Shown here one piece after another: positions 31,211-43,689 of a DNA stretch of 64,000 bases. A program made the translations under genes and the position numbers. This stretch comes from Theropithecus gelada (taxonomy: Eukaryota; Chordata; Mammalia; Primates; Cercopithecidae): NCBI RefSeq assembly GCF_003255815.1, contig NC_037669.1, positions 121,253,646 to 121,317,645 on the forward strand, in the 5' to 3' direction. Position 1 is the stretch's first letter; the number at the start of each line of letters is the position of its first letter. The notes beneath the pieces are model-generated. The model had not been told where the DNA came from. It saw only the letters and a program-made list of their open reading frames with translations, and made no database searches.

Positions 31211-34200
31211 CATTGTCATTATCATTATCATATTCTTCCCTTTCCCCCATTACATCCTATGATTCCAGTGCCACTGAGGGGAAAATATGTTTGGCAACCC
31301 TAGTAGATCATATTCCTTTATTTACATAATTATCCACTTATATATATATGTACTGAGAACTTGCCAAATTCAGGGCTTGGAACTAGGGTGTGAGAAATGT
31401 AAAAATAAGCTAGTAATATAAAAATAAGTGGAGTAGTTAAAAGCTCAATTGACAAAAACCTGTAGTTTAGGTAGAAAGTGATTATGAGAGTACAAATAAA
31501 GTATGACAAAGGTTCAGAATAGAGAGTGATTTCTTCCAGCTTGGGGACATTTGGGAAGAGAGGAAATTGGGATATCCTTTGGGGAAATGTAGTAATCAGT
31601 ATATTCTGGGAAAACATAGTAAAGAATGAATAAATAAATTCCATTGAATTTGGAATACGTTGTCCATTCTCCCTGTAACTAATGCTATCAAGGTAAAGTA
31701 GAAATACCAAATTTCAGAAACAACTGGAGTAGACAGGTCTTCATGGACTAGCTTGGAAACCTAATAGCTATTAATAATAAAAATTTAATTATCCTCTGGG
31801 TTCCAAACCATCAACACACAAGTGATCTTTTTGACTTGCTGCTTGTTTATAAGTTGGGGATGGTCTGAATTCACTGTTGATTCAAAAGGAAATGAATAGT
31901 GTTTTAAACGTTTTATTTACAAAGACTATAATTTGTCACCTTCTTACCAACATATCTCAAATACACCAAGACCTTTTACAGAAGCTTAAACAAGGGCGTA
32001 CAGCTCTTGTTTTATTCCTCTTCCACCAATTTGCTTCAGCTTATCTGGACTTTGGTATGTAATTTGGAAATTGGGCTATGTTTTCCTCACTTAAATTGCA
32101 AAAAAAAAAAAAAAAAGAATGATTAACTGAAATAACACTGCACATTACTCAGATTTAATTATGTTTGTAATACATCACCCAGTGATATGGGGCAACTTTT
32201 TGCTGTTCACTTTCCATCATGGATTTCTCATAACATATGGTCCTCATGAAATAGTTTTGATTCAGAGTCCCCAGTAGCATATGGCAAAAAAAAGGCCCCT
32301 CAAGTCAAATGCAAAGTAGAGGCTAGCCTCTGTGCCCCAGAGGAGGCTCCAATGACTGCAAGCCAGCAAGCCTGGAATCTGAATTGGTGTCAGGGTCTCA
32401 CTCATCATGACGATTTTACATTGGGTTTGGGACTTTGGAGCATGAGGCTCTGGATGTAAAAGTCAGAAGAGATATGGCTTTTGTAATGTCTGCAGAGATT
32501 CCTGTGTCGATAAGGTCAGCAGAAAGTTAATAGATTTTTATCTTCTCATCACATGAACTTAATATAGTGCAACTGTTTGGTGTGGGTGAGATGGCGTAAT
32601 GGTATGAGAATCCCATCACGCGTCTCAGCTTTTTCACAAAGGATGTTTTAGGTCTGTAAGTGCATTTTTGCTTAAGGCTAAAAAAACTATTACTCATTTA
32701 AATAATAAAACTCTTGAATAAAATCTTTAAATGCTGTGTAATGACTCTGGCTAAAAACAATTTTAGACAGAGCAGAACATGTTTTTTTTCCTTTGTGCTG
32801 GTTATTCAATTACATACGAGTAAGAAAAGCTTGCATTTATGGTACTTTAACAGAACGTGAGCCAGTTCAACTTAAATGCCTTTAAGCAAATGCTCAGAGC
32901 CATGAGGCAGTTCCATTAGGACTGCTTCATCCTTCCACCACACTCTTAACAACTGCTGTGTGCCTGCCCTGAAGGGAGGGTCCTTTTGCCAGGCACTGGT
33001 ACATGCCTGGAAACACAAATGGAGGGAGGATGGTATGTGTGAATCCTGCCACCAAGACTCGCTTTAGGAGAGGATGTGGGGAAATGTGGAAGAAAAAACA
33101 CCAGGCTGACTCCAGATGCCACCTTTGAAAATCTCTAGGCCATATTACTTTCAAACCAACCTACTGACTCGAGATCTGCTTTCAAGGCCACTCTGATCAG
33201 CTGCCCAAATTGGCTGTGAGGGTGGTTTCTGCAACCTGGGGATGCTTACAGGGGTATGCAGGAAAGCTGGGAGGCTGAAACGCAAGGAAAGCCCATGGAG
33301 AGACAGCACCAGGTCAGACTGACTAGCAGGCCTCAGCGATCAAACATGTCACACCTGTCTTGGCCACTGGTGCAGGTGTTCTAGGTCAGCTCTCACTGTG
33401 GTTATCAATCGCTGACAGTTGACAGTTTAATTTTACACCACAAGTACCTCATTACTTGTGTAGGCACTTGAAGAACATGTGGGCACTGGATCGGATCAGT
33501 GATCAATGACAAAGGTTGCATAGGGTGCAAGTGGTAGCAGTAAAAGTGAAGGTCTCCGTGCATGAGTTGGCAGTGGTAGGGATACATGACAAGGGGAGTT
33601 TAACTGACAAACAGTCTGTCAGGTTGAAAAGAATGGAGATTTGCCAGTGAACGGGCTGTAGATTATAAATATATCTCTTGATTTGAGGGGAAGGAAGAGG
33701 GGAAAAAACCCACCCCAAGCAGAGCCTTCCGTTCTTGAGAGTGCTCACGCAAATTTAATGAATGTGTGGGATTGTAAATTTTTATTCTACGAGCATCTAT
33801 CTCATGACATAGATGCATTCAGGTGTGTAGGGATTTAAGATCATAGCAGGATTCAGTAATGCTATTTTATAAAGGGTGTGTGTGTGCGTGTGTGTGTGTG
33901 CACACATCACACCAACTTGACCAAACCAGACCCATTGCTGTTTTAGATTGTTCCATGCCAGTTTATTATGGATATTCAATAATGAAAAAGTCATTCCATA
34001 TGAGTCCTTTTATTCTTATCAATACAATTTGTGGTCAACACCACCAAAATAGATTGCTTTATAGTGGTAGGGGAAAAATCAATTTTTTCAAGTATCTTTT
34101 ATAGTGGTATTTTAATAAATTCCTTGCAATTTCCCTCTCCTCTCAACTTTTTATTTTCCAAAAAGGAGTTTCTGACTTTTTTTTCTTATACAAATATTTC

Positions 34201-34569
34201 TGTTGGTGTTGTTATTTTATTAAGAGACATTGGCTTTAAGAAAAAAGCCACATGGCATGAGTTTTATTCTATATTATATGCTTTGTCTGTTGGAGTAAGA
34301 CTCATTAGGCACACTGTACATAGCGTGGTAGAAGGAAGATGGATATTGTGACATACAAACCTGAGTTTGAATTCTACCCTGGCCACTTCCTGCTGTGGCC
34401 CTTGGGGGAATTATTAACAGCTTCAGGTGTGTCGTTCATTTAAAAAGATATTATATTGCCTCCATAAGTATCTAAAAATGAAAACGATTTTTAAAGTATT
34501 ATAATACAGGATTGTGGAAAGAGTTCAATGAGGTTAAAACGGTGGAGACTCCAAATTTTCTCCCAATAT
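31211..34569. other. Long unique stretch
   Basis: About 3.3 kb with no confidently named transposon or gene. It holds a poly-A run (32100-32116) and a GT microsatellite at 33875. 31330-31390 is faintly L2-like. 32500-32900 is repeat-free with CpG-containing and AT-rich motif sequence. The 126-codon minus frame at 31330-31710 has no known domain. Confidence 0.4.
33875..33907. repeat. (GT)n microsatellite with inverted CA end
   Basis: GT units with one GC interruption run directly into CACACATCACACC, so the tract can fold on itself. Confidence 0.9.
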
Positions 34570-35045
34570 CTATCTCCCTTCTCTCTCCTTTTAATAACTC
34601 TACAACTTGAGCTATGGTGAGGTATATGGCTATTCAGTTATAGGCTACATTTCTAGACTCCCTTGGAGTAAGACATGATCATGCCATTAGGATTCTGTTC
34701 AATAGAATGTGAACAGAATTATGTTTAAATTATCTGCAATTTATAAAAAGAAGCTTCCTATCCGCCTTTCCCTCTTTTCTCCCTTCCTGCAGGTGGGAAA
34801 GTAGATGGATGGTAGTGAGTCAGCTCTGACCATATGGAGGAAAACAATATCCTAGGAGATGGCAGAGCAGTAAGTGAGGGGGAGTCTGGAACCCTGAATG
34901 TTCTTGCAGAGCAGAGCTTCCTACCTGCCTGGGATTGCCTGCCTAACTCTGGAGTGTTATACAAAAAAAGACATTTCTCTCCTGCTTAAGCCACTGTATT
35001 TTGTGGTGGTTTTGTTACGGCAGCTTAGTCTGTATGCTAACTAAT
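34570..35045 (+). repeat. MaLR-like LTR remnant
   Basis: CTAGACTCCCTTGGAGTAAG opens a pattern that closes with CTGCTTAAGCCACTGTATTT, GTTACGGCAGCTTAGTC and CTAACTAATAG, as in MLT1-type LTR 3' ends. Diverged; the family is tentative. Confidence 0.5.
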
Positions 35046-35128
35046 AGATCTAAACACGTGAAACACCAAACACAGGCTGGCACATAGAAGCACACCAACA
35101 TGTTTGTCATTTAAAACAATGTGTATCA

Positions 35129-35443
35129 TTTAATTTCTTTCTTTTCTTTCTTTTTTTTTTGAGACGAATATTGCCCAGGCTGGAGTGCAGTGGCGTGATC
35201 TTGGCTTACTGCAATGTCTGCCTCCCGAGTTCAAGTGGTTCTTCTGTCTCAGGCTCCCGAGTAGCTGGGATTGCAAGCGTGCACCACCATGCCTGGCTAA
35301 TTTTTTGTACTTTTAGTAGAGGGTTTCACTATGTTGGCCAGGCTAGTCTTGAACTCCTGACCTCAAGTGATCCACCCGCCTCAGCCTCCCAAAGTGTTGG
35401 GATTGCAGGCGTGAGTCATCGCACCTGGCCTCTTTTAATTTCT
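35129..35443 (-). mobile_element. AluS/J, inverted
   Basis: A TTTCTTTC-rich tail, then TTTTTGAGACGAATATTGCC (a short internal deletion in the right-arm end) to GCACCTGGCC at 35430. TSD TTTAATTTCT at 35129-35138 and 35434-35443. Confidence 0.93.
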
Positions 35444-35739
35444 AATCAAAGTAGTGGATACCACTTGGAATACTTTAAATATTAACCATAAGGCATCTGG
35501 CCTAGGTTAAATAATCATTCTTTCCTTCCATCCCTAAACAGGTCTTACCAGTAAACTGTCACCTGCTTGGAAAATGATCACATTTTCAGGTTCTGGTTTC
35601 TTTACAGAGTCATCTCTCTTATTCTATCTATGATATTTCACTCAAGATTCAGAGGAATGAATAAACTTCAGTTTACCTCACAGCATCAAATGCATTACAT
35701 CATTTATGAAAACTAATTTACCGTGGTGACTCACCATAT
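35444..35739. other. Unique DNA
   Basis: Nothing recognised. Confidence 0.4.
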
Positions 35740-36630
35740 GATATCCACAGCTTCTTTTATTATTATTATTATTATTGTACTTTAATTTCTAGGGTACATG
35801 TGCACAACGTGCAGGTTTGTTACATATGTATACTTGTGCCATGTTGGTGTGCTGCACCCATTAACTCGTCATTTACATTAGGTATATCTCCTAATGCTAT
35901 CCCTCCCCCCGCCCCCTCCCCACGATAGGCCCCAGTGTGTGATGTTCCCCTTCCTGTGTCCAGGTGATCTCATTGTTCAGTTCCCACCTATGAGTGAGAA
36001 CATGCGGTGTTTGGTTTTCTGTTCTTGCGATAGTTTGCTGAGAATGATGGTTTCCAGCTGCATCCATGTCCCTACAAGGGACACGAACTCATCCTGTTTT
36101 ATGGCTGCATAGTATTCCATGGTGTATACGTGCCACATGTTCTTAATCTAGTCTGTCACTGATGGACATTTAGGTTGATTCCAAGTCTTTGTTATTGTGA
36201 GTAGTGCAGCAATAAACATACGTGTGCATGTGTCTTTTATAGCGGCATGATTTATAATCGTTTGGGTATATCCCCAGTAATGGGATGGCTGGGTCAAATG
36301 GTATTTCTAGTTCTAAATCCTTGAGGAATCGCCACACTGTTTTCCACAGTGGTTGAACTAGTTTACAATCCCACCAACAGTGTAAAAGTGTTCCTATTTC
36401 TCCACACCCGCTCCAGCACCTGTTGTTTCCTGATTTTTCAATGATTGCCATTCTAACTGGTGTGAGATGGTATCTCATTGTGGTTTTGATTTGTATTTCT
36501 CTGATGGCCAGTGATGATGAGCATTTTTTCGTGTGTCTGTTGGCTGTATGAATGTCTTCTTTTGAGAAGTGTCTGTTCATATCCTTTGCCCACTTTTTGA
36601 TGGGGTTGTTTGTTGATATCCATGGCTTCT
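35740..36630 (-). mobile_element. 5'-truncated L1PA LINE-1
   Basis: An inverted L1 of about 860 bp. It has a T/TTA tail, the 3'UTR (AGGGTACATGTGCACAACGT and the C-rich strand of the polypurine tract at 35901-35921), and the end of ORF2 read on the minus strand. A 136-codon ORF2-derived frame survives at 36170-36580; it is a C-terminal remnant without endonuclease or reverse transcriptase domains. Target-site duplication GATATCCACAGCTTCT (35740-35755) and GATATCCATGGCTTCT (36615-36630), two mismatches. Not retrotransposition competent. Confidence 0.95.
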
Positions 36631-37974
36631 GTTCAAAAAAGTTGGGTAAACTTTAGGATTAATGATAATCTCTAGGAAAAGACGCATAGAGTTCCAGAGC
36701 ATCAGTCAATACATTGATGATTTAGCCTATAGGCAACTTGGGGCAACCGAGATAGATTCTTAGTGGTACTGTATCCTCATCTGATCACACAACATTCTTT
36801 TCACTCTTCTTTTCCTTCCTCATCACCTCCTGCCTTCCAGTGGGACTCTTTCTGTCTTGCTTACTCTTGTTGTCTAGCACAGACTGGCACCCTCCAGCAT
36901 TGTCTAGTTTTCACTGTAGCACACAGGGCTAACATCTCCATTTCTGTGATACAGACAACATTTTGTCACTTAATCTCTTTTCTTCCAGAGTTAATGTCTA
37001 TTCCCCTATGCCTACAGAAAAAAGAATAAGAGCTAGCATGTGTCCGAGTTTAAAAATACATAATTCTACTTTTTTCCTTTGTGTAGTTTTCTTTTAGTTT
37101 GAATAAAGCTTAAGGGACATGACAGCTACCATGAAATAGCTGAAAGGGTTTGTTTTTCAGAGATGGATCTAAACTTATTCTGTCTAGTGCTCAAGGCTAT
37201 GTACACTGGTTGGCAGTTACATGGGAGACAGTATATATTATCTTCTTTCCTTCAACGGTACCTTTTTGCCTGGGAATCTGAGGGCCAGGTTATTTTTTTC
37301 CGGCATTTCTGCAATTGGCTAAAGCTCCCACTCAGAGTTTTCTGACCTTCCATCCTTATAATGTTGCCTCTGGGAATTTGTACGTGCTTCTCAATGGTAT
37401 CTATAATCAAAACCCAGCATTTCTACTCTTGCCCTTTAGATAATGTCAAGCAGGAAGAGATTCTAGTTTCATTCTGTCTTAAATAGGACTCATGCTGTGA
37501 TGGGTATGAAGACATGTGGGGAAAAGGGAAAAGTGAGATTCCCCCAAGAATACTGTTTCTACAGCCTCAATGTCCAACAGCTTCATTTTCTGTTGCCATG
37601 TGCCCAGTTTTAGGGATGTGAAGTTTCTCTGTTCTCTCTCAACTCCCTCTAGAGGGCAGCTCATGGAAGGATCCCCTGCAAGTCCCTCTTGAATTTCTTA
37701 AGATGTTGTGGAGCCCTTTCAGAGGGCAGCTCTGTTCTGGGAGACTGCCTCTTGGTAGCCCTCGGGAAGTAAGTCCTTGGTCCCACTCCTGGGGTTTGGA
37801 GAGGATAGCTGGGTCTCTGACACTTCCTGGGCTCCCTGTGTCTTCAGTTGTTTGACCCCATGATCTCCCAGCTTTTCCCTGCACAAGACCAGTCCTCCAG
37901 TCTAGTTTTCTGCCTGACTGCTTCCACAGGGCTCAGGAGTACAAATGCAAAGTAGTCCCAGCCAGAGTCATTCT
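36631..37974. other. Unique DNA
   Basis: No repeat or gene recognised. 37.44-37.92 kb is somewhat more GC-rich. The frames at 36763-37029 and 37639-37884 (minus) match nothing known. Confidence 0.4.
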
Positions 37975-38060
37975 TCCAGCCCATCATTAACAAGGGCATG
38001 GGCCAGTCACTTAACCTCTCTACACCTCAGGTTTCTCGTCTGTGAAATGAGAAGCATGAA
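37975..38060 (+). repeat. MIR SINE fragment
   Basis: GGCCAGTCACTTAACCTCTC, then CACCTCAGGTTTCTCGTCTG, then TGAAATGAGAAGCATG is the MIR core. Confidence 0.8.
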
Positions 38061-38116
38061 CTAAATTGGTGGTTTTCAAATTGTACTCCTCAGCATCCCC
38101 TCAGGGGATCTAGTGA

Positions 38117-38175
38117 GTATGTGTATGTGTATGTGAAGAGAAGGAGGGAGGGAAGGAGGGAGGAAGGGAGGGAAG

Positions 38176-38213
<38 letters not shown>

Positions 38214-38223
38214 GAGAGAGAAA
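38117..38223 (+). repeat. GTAT repeat plus 89-bp purine tract
   Basis: A short (GTGTAT)n leads into a GGAGGGA/(GA)n run. From 38135 to 38223 every base is a purine except one T at 38208. Confidence 0.95.
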
Positions 38224-38575
38224 TTTCTCTCTCCTCTTCCATATATTTAAATCAAAGTTCAGTTAATTTAAACTGCCTTGCAGGTGAATCTTTCTCGTAC
38301 TTACACACAAATACTCATTAACACTTTTCTCTTTTTATCTGCTCCCCTCCACTCCATATCATTTTTCTTTCTCTAAGGGAAATTTTTGCTTAGAGAAAAA
38401 GGCAATTACACAAACTTCCTAGAAACTTTAAAAATTGTCCCTAAAGAATCCAGGACTCCTAACTGCCAAAGATCTTAGAATGCCAAAAAACTTCTTCAGA
38501 CTCTCTACAGAATCTCTGTCAGTCTGATACATCTAGTAAAAATGACATTTCCTTAAGTTTTGAGATAAGCAAACA
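38224..38575. other. Unique DNA
   Basis: Nothing recognised. Confidence 0.4.
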
Positions 38576-39311
38576 CAGTCATGCATAGTTGTGACAGGGA
38601 TATGTTTGGGAATGGTTTCTGAGAAACGTGACATTAGACAATTCCATTGTTGTGGGAACATCATCGAGTGTACTTACGCAAACCTTAATTTAGCCTCCTG
38701 CACATTGAGGCCGTTACTGTACGGAATACTGTAGGCAATTGCATAACATAGAAAATGTATAGTAAAAATACAGTGTAAAAGAAAAAATGGTACACCTGTA
38801 TTGAACACTTGCTACCCATGGAGCTTGCAGGACTGGAAGTTGCTCGGGGTGAGTTAGTGCATGAATGGTGGGTCAATGTGTAAGCCTCGGACTTTGCAGT
38901 TCAATACTGCAGACTTTATAAACACTGTACACTTTAGGCTACACTAAATGCATACAAATGTTTTTCTTTCTTGAATAACAAATTAATCTTGGCTTATGGT
39001 AATTTTTTTACTTTGCAGACTTTTTAAACTTTGACTCCTGTGCTAACAGCTTAAACATACATTGTACAGCTGTACAAAAATATTTTTTATATCCTTATAA
39101 GCTTTTCACTATTTAAAATTTTTTTTAAAACTTTAAACACTTTCTTGTCAAAAACTAGGACACACACATTAGCCTAGGCCTACAAAGGATTGGGATCATC
39201 AAGATGTCACTCAAGTGAAAGACATTTTTCAGCTCCGTTATCATCTTATGGGACCACTGTTTTGTATGTGGCCCATTGTTGACCAAAACCTCATGATGTG
39301 ATGCATGACTG
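38576..39311. mobile_element. Tigger1/MER2-type DNA transposon, internally deleted
   Basis: The left end CAGTCATGCATAGTTGTGAC and right end GATGTGATGCATGACTG share an 11-bp inverted terminal match (CAGTCATGCAT). Interior strings such as ATTGTACAGCTGTACAAAAA and ACATTAGCCTAGGCCTACA are Tigger1/MER2 sequence. Length about 735 bp against roughly 2.4 kb for intact Tigger1, with no transposase frame left. The right flank has the expected TA dinucleotide; the left is CA, a decayed TA. Confidence 0.88.
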
Positions 39312-39719
39312 TATATAATTTGTTATTCAATATTTATTTTTCATGGTATTTAATTACTGATATTACCATAATATATTCCCTGTAAGTTAAATATAAGTAT
39401 GTATATGGCATTTGCGTGCATACATGAGTGAATGTATGTATTAGTGGGCTAGCCTGTGAACTTATTCACCACATATAAGTATTAAACATTTCTATGGGAA
39501 AAATTGGTGTTGTATTTCGAATGAGAATTTCAAAACTTTCAGAACATAGCGTTTTTGTAAGTTGCAGTCTTGTGGATTACTTTGATGACTCCGCAGCTCA
39601 TGAGTGATTGAGGAAGGGAGGACTCCGTGGGGTCTGGAGACTCCATATGCCTTCAGATTTATTTTATATGTTATTTATTTTTTCTTTTTGACTAGATGTC
39701 TCCTTCTTTTGGTATACGT
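39312..39719. other. Unique AT-rich DNA
   Basis: Nothing recognised. Confidence 0.4.
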
Positions 39720-39915
39720 CAGAGGTCCTCAACCAGACATGATTTTTCTCCCTGGGGTAAAGTTGGCAATGTCTGGAGACATTTTTGGTTGTCACAAGGG
39801 GTAGGCAGCCTCTAGTGAGTGGTGCTACTGGCATCTAGTGAATAGAAGCCAGGGATGCTGTTAAACCAAGAATCGCCTGGGTCAAAATGTCAATAGTGCT
39901 GAGGTTGAGAAATCT
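39720..39915 (+). mobile_element. MER20-like hAT-Charlie element
   Basis: GGCAATGTCTGGAGACATTT, TTGGTTGTCACAAGGGG, TACTGGCATCTAGTGAATAG and TCAAAATGTCAATAGTGCTG match the same element as 29421-29652, in the same orientation. Confidence 0.85.
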
Positions 39916-42074
39916 GATATCGGTGGATAAAGGACTCAGGTCCCTGATTAGCCAGTGAGAAGGGGTATAAAAATACTATTTGAGCATAAAGGCTCCTTTT
40001 CCCCCCATTCCAGCCTCTCTTTTTGTATTATTTCCATAGTTTAGATTTAGGTGGTTAAGGCTATCTAGAAATGTTAGTCATTCGCCAGCTGATGAGTAAA
40101 GAACATCTTAGTTCTTAATCTTTGGAAAGTTGGCTGGTGGCTACTCATTGTGTAAAGGTGCCATATCCAACTACCAAATATCAGATCCATAAATTTTTTA
40201 CTTAAACCACCATTCAAATCAGATTATATTTCTGTTTCTAATGTTCTGAGTTTGAAGTTGTGTGTTTATTGATCAAGAACAATATTTAGGACACTAGTAT
40301 TCATTAGTATACTAATTCTTCTTTCTCCTTACATGGTAATTAATGGGTTCTTCTTCTTGAAGGGGGGATGGTATTTATAGGAAAGTACAAATTTCATTTC
40401 ATTTATTATCAGCAGTGGATTTTTCTTTTGAGGCTCATGACCAATCATGGATAAAATTAGAAGCAGATGGAAAAGTTGCCCTTGTCAATAAATATAGCAG
40501 CGTTGCAGGGTACTTTTAACCTTTAACCTACATGTAGAATAGTATCAATTAAATGTTGGAATCTGTGCAGTTTTAATCAGTGTTACTTGTGTCTTTGCAT
40601 AGTTGCAATTTAGAAAGTTCATGTGACTCTTTCTTTTGGGATGGGGCACCTTTTAATGTCTTCTAATTGTGACATGAGTCTGCAGATGAAAGATTGTTCT
40701 GTGAATGGGAGAAATTTTGTCAATTCACAGGTTCAGAGAGAACACCTTTTTCCTCAGAGGTTGAACTCAGGCCATGCATGGTGAGAGTTTAGCAGCAAGG
40801 CTACCTTGTATCAAGGTGTTTTTCTACTCTGGTGCAGGACCATCATTCTGGAACTCAGTGGTGCTGTACCATCCAACATTCCCATGTAAGAGGCTGGTGA
40901 GTTACACTCAATGCTCTATTCCTTGTGGGAATGAAGCATGCCTGGCTTTGACATCTCTACTGCCTTCCTCTTTTATAAACCCCAAAAGGTGTTAGACATG
41001 CTGTGGAGAATAGTTTTCATATTCGGCAGAACCGCCAGGTTCTTTTTATCCCCCTGGTTCTGAAAGAAATGATTTTAAGCCTTAACCTGCTCATCAACTC
41101 AGTTCTCTGCTAAGCTTTGCCCTGGACTATTTTTAAGCTGGGAGTTGGCACAGGGAAAAGGCTTATAAAACTATGAGGTTGGTTTGAATTTGGGTTTGTG
41201 GTGACACCTAAGTGTAGGTGCCTTACCACCTGGCTTTTAGCTTCATTCTAAGAGTCTTCCTGGCTTTCATGGTACATGTAATTTTGACCACTAATAACTT
41301 TAGAGAAGTCTAATGCTGGAGCGATTATTGCATAAATCTCCAGATGTAGAAATGGAGTTTTTGAAGTTTGATTGCATATTCCTAGCTGAAATCCTGGGAT
41401 CTTGAACCACTGAATGAAAATATTGCAAAAGAATGCTTTAAAACGGAAGTCCTGTGGAGTGTTTCTCAGGCTGGCCTTTCTACTCTACTTTCCAAATGAA
41501 GAAAATAATTAGTCTTTTTACTTTATTCAAACATTTAGCCATTGTGTCTTGGAGCTCAGCCAAAAATAATCACCTGAAATTTTGTTTATGATTTATTCAC
41601 AAAAGTGGCCATACTTTTTAAAGGAGAGCAAAAAGAGAACATTTTAAGAATGTGTGAGCTCATTATGAGCCCAATATGTTTTAAAAACATTCAACTTGTA
41701 AACTCCTGAAATGTGGTTTATAATGGAAACACCAGCCGAGTTTCCTGGAGTGGGCCTGAGTCTACTAACTTCTAAGACTTTTGCAGACCTAGTTCCTCTT
41801 GAAGGGAGAAAATTAATCATGGCCCCTGGGTAACTGGTGTTTCTTGTTTTTGGACATCTAAATGATACTTAGCACATTTTAGGGATATGTGTACATGTGA
41901 ATTATTTGTAGATATTGTGCCTACTTTTCTACCTTCCTATTATATATTTAAACTCTGTTTTCGTGAGAAAACTACAGGTGACTAATTCTTGACTTTCTCT
42001 ATTTTTGCTTAGTTTTTTAATCCCTTGGGGAGTACTTATAATTTGCTATGATTTTATGTTAATCTCAATTTAAA
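39916..42074. other. Repeat-poor unique DNA
   Basis: About 2.1 kb without a recognisable transposon or gene. 40.43-40.75 kb and 41.3-41.75 kb look like candidate conserved non-coding DNA, but only on the absence of repeats. Confidence 0.35.
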
Positions 42075-42405
42075 AAATTTATAAGTAATGGCTGGGCACA
42101 GTGGCTCATGCCTGTAATCCCAGTACTTTGGGAGGCTGAGGTGGGCAGATCACATGAGGTCAGGAGTTCAAGACCAGCCTGGTCAACATGGTGAAAACTC
42201 TCTTCTACTAAAAATACAAAAATTAGCTGGGTGTGGTGGCACACGCAGCTAATCCCAGCTCCTCGGGTGACTGAGGCATGAGAATCGCTTGAGCCCAGGA
42301 AGTGGAGGTTGCAGTGAGCCAAAATTGCATCACTGCACTCCATCCTGGGTGACAGAGTGAGGCCCTGTCTCAGGAAAAAAAAAAAAAAATTGTAAGTCAA
42401 GAGGT
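42075..42405 (+). mobile_element. AluS
   Basis: Body 42090-42390 from GGCTGGGCACAGTGGCTCAT to CTCAGGAAAAAA. The imperfect TSD AAATTTATAAGTAA / AAAATTGTAAGTCAA flanks it. The 129-codon minus frame at 42065-42454 is translated Alu. Confidence 0.93.
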
Positions 42406-42880
42406 AGTTGTGCAGAGTATTATGTATATCCATACATAAATCTTCAACTGACATAGTGTTAATTATGACTTCCTTTTAACTGGCAGGTTCCTACATCTAG
42501 AAGACAAAGGAAATTATAATGATGCACATTATATCATTATATATTGATATATAATCAATATATCAATTTCTATTTTGAAATTCCTGAATATCTATTTGAA
42601 TGATCAGGGAATTAATCAACATATTTATCATATTATGGTGTTGAGTGTATTTGATTCTTTCTCTTTTATTCTTTCCCTTTTTGTGAATTGCTAATTTATG
42701 TGTAGTATAGCACTTGGTCAACTAAGCCATTTCTCAACCATTCCCAATGAGAGAATTGATTGTTGGTATAATGGAACATCTTCACGAAGCCTATATTGGG
42801 AACCAGCTTATTCTTGTCTAAAAGTTAAATGTATCATAGCAGACTTCCATTACATAGTTTTTCCATTTATAGGTTTACAC
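42406..42880. other. Unique AT-rich spacer with palindrome
   Basis: Contains a perfect 10-bp-arm inverted repeat at 42539-42563 (separate entry). No gene recognised. Confidence 0.4.
42539..42563. repeat. AT-rich perfect palindrome
   Basis: Arms ATATATTGAT (42539-42548) and ATCAATATAT (42554-42563) with a 5-bp ATATA loop. Confidence 0.95.
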
Positions 42881-43180
42881 CTTTTTTTTTTTTTTTTTTT
42901 TGAGAGGAAGTCTCATTCTGTGGCCAGGCTGGAGTACAGTGGCTTGATCTCGGCTCTCTGCAACCTCCGCCTTCTGGGTTCAAGCGATTCTCCTGCTTTA
43001 GCCTCCTGAGTAGCTGGGACTATAGGCACGCGCCACCACGTCCAGCTGATTTTTGTATTTTTAGTAGACATGGGGTTTCACCATGTTGGCCCGGATGGTC
43101 TCGATCTCTTGACCTCGTGATCTGCCCACCTTGGCCTCCCAAAGTGCTGGGATTACAGATGTGAGCCACCGCGCCCAGCC
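42881..43180 (-). mobile_element. AluS/Y, inverted
   Basis: A T run followed by TGAGAGGAAGTCTCATTCTG to CGCGCCCAGCC. It forms an inverted pair with the Alu at 42090-42390. Confidence 0.94.
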
Positions 43181-43689
43181 TTATGCTAAAGGGGACACAC
43201 TTTAAACTGTGTCTCATGTTAATGCATGTAGGGTTCTTCACTATCGGTTGTAGCGTTGCAGCTCACTTCAGTTTACTTTAGTTTGGGAAAATTACATTTA
43301 AGGTGTGAGGATGAGGTTTAATGTTTTATCAAAACCCTGAAGGATGGAAGTAAGGTGGCATGAATGAATATGTCTGTTTTCCTCAGGTACAGGCCAAATG
43401 CAAGCATTTAGTGTAGTTTGTTTCTAAAGCTACGTGTGTCATATCATTAACAATTCTATTAGGCGGTCACATATCATATTCAGTAAGGTCACAGGCTGAC
43501 CTGTGATGTTTCCAAAATTTCTCTCTTCTCATTGCTTTGGGCTTCATGGTTTTGATGCCTAGTCCCATATTTCATCTTCTTCACTCTGGCCTCATTTGGA
43601 TCCATTTTTGTCTCCTGTTTTCTTAAGACCCTTCTCTTTGCTAGCTGATTTGATCTAGCAACTTATGGTGAGAATAACATCAATAGAAA
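43181..43689. other. Unique DNA
   Basis: Nothing recognised except an AGGTCA/TGACCT inverted pair (43486-43502). Confidence 0.4.

Noticed and set aside
36170..36580. ORF2-like frame in L1
   Set aside because: A C-terminal remnant of a 5'-truncated L1; not a functional gene.
42065..42454. 129-codon minus-strand frame, and similar frames at 7711, 7994, 8029, 18681, 21592, 23841, 58295
   Set aside because: All are translated Alu antisense sequence with the usual FSCLSLPSSWDYR-type peptide. Not genes.
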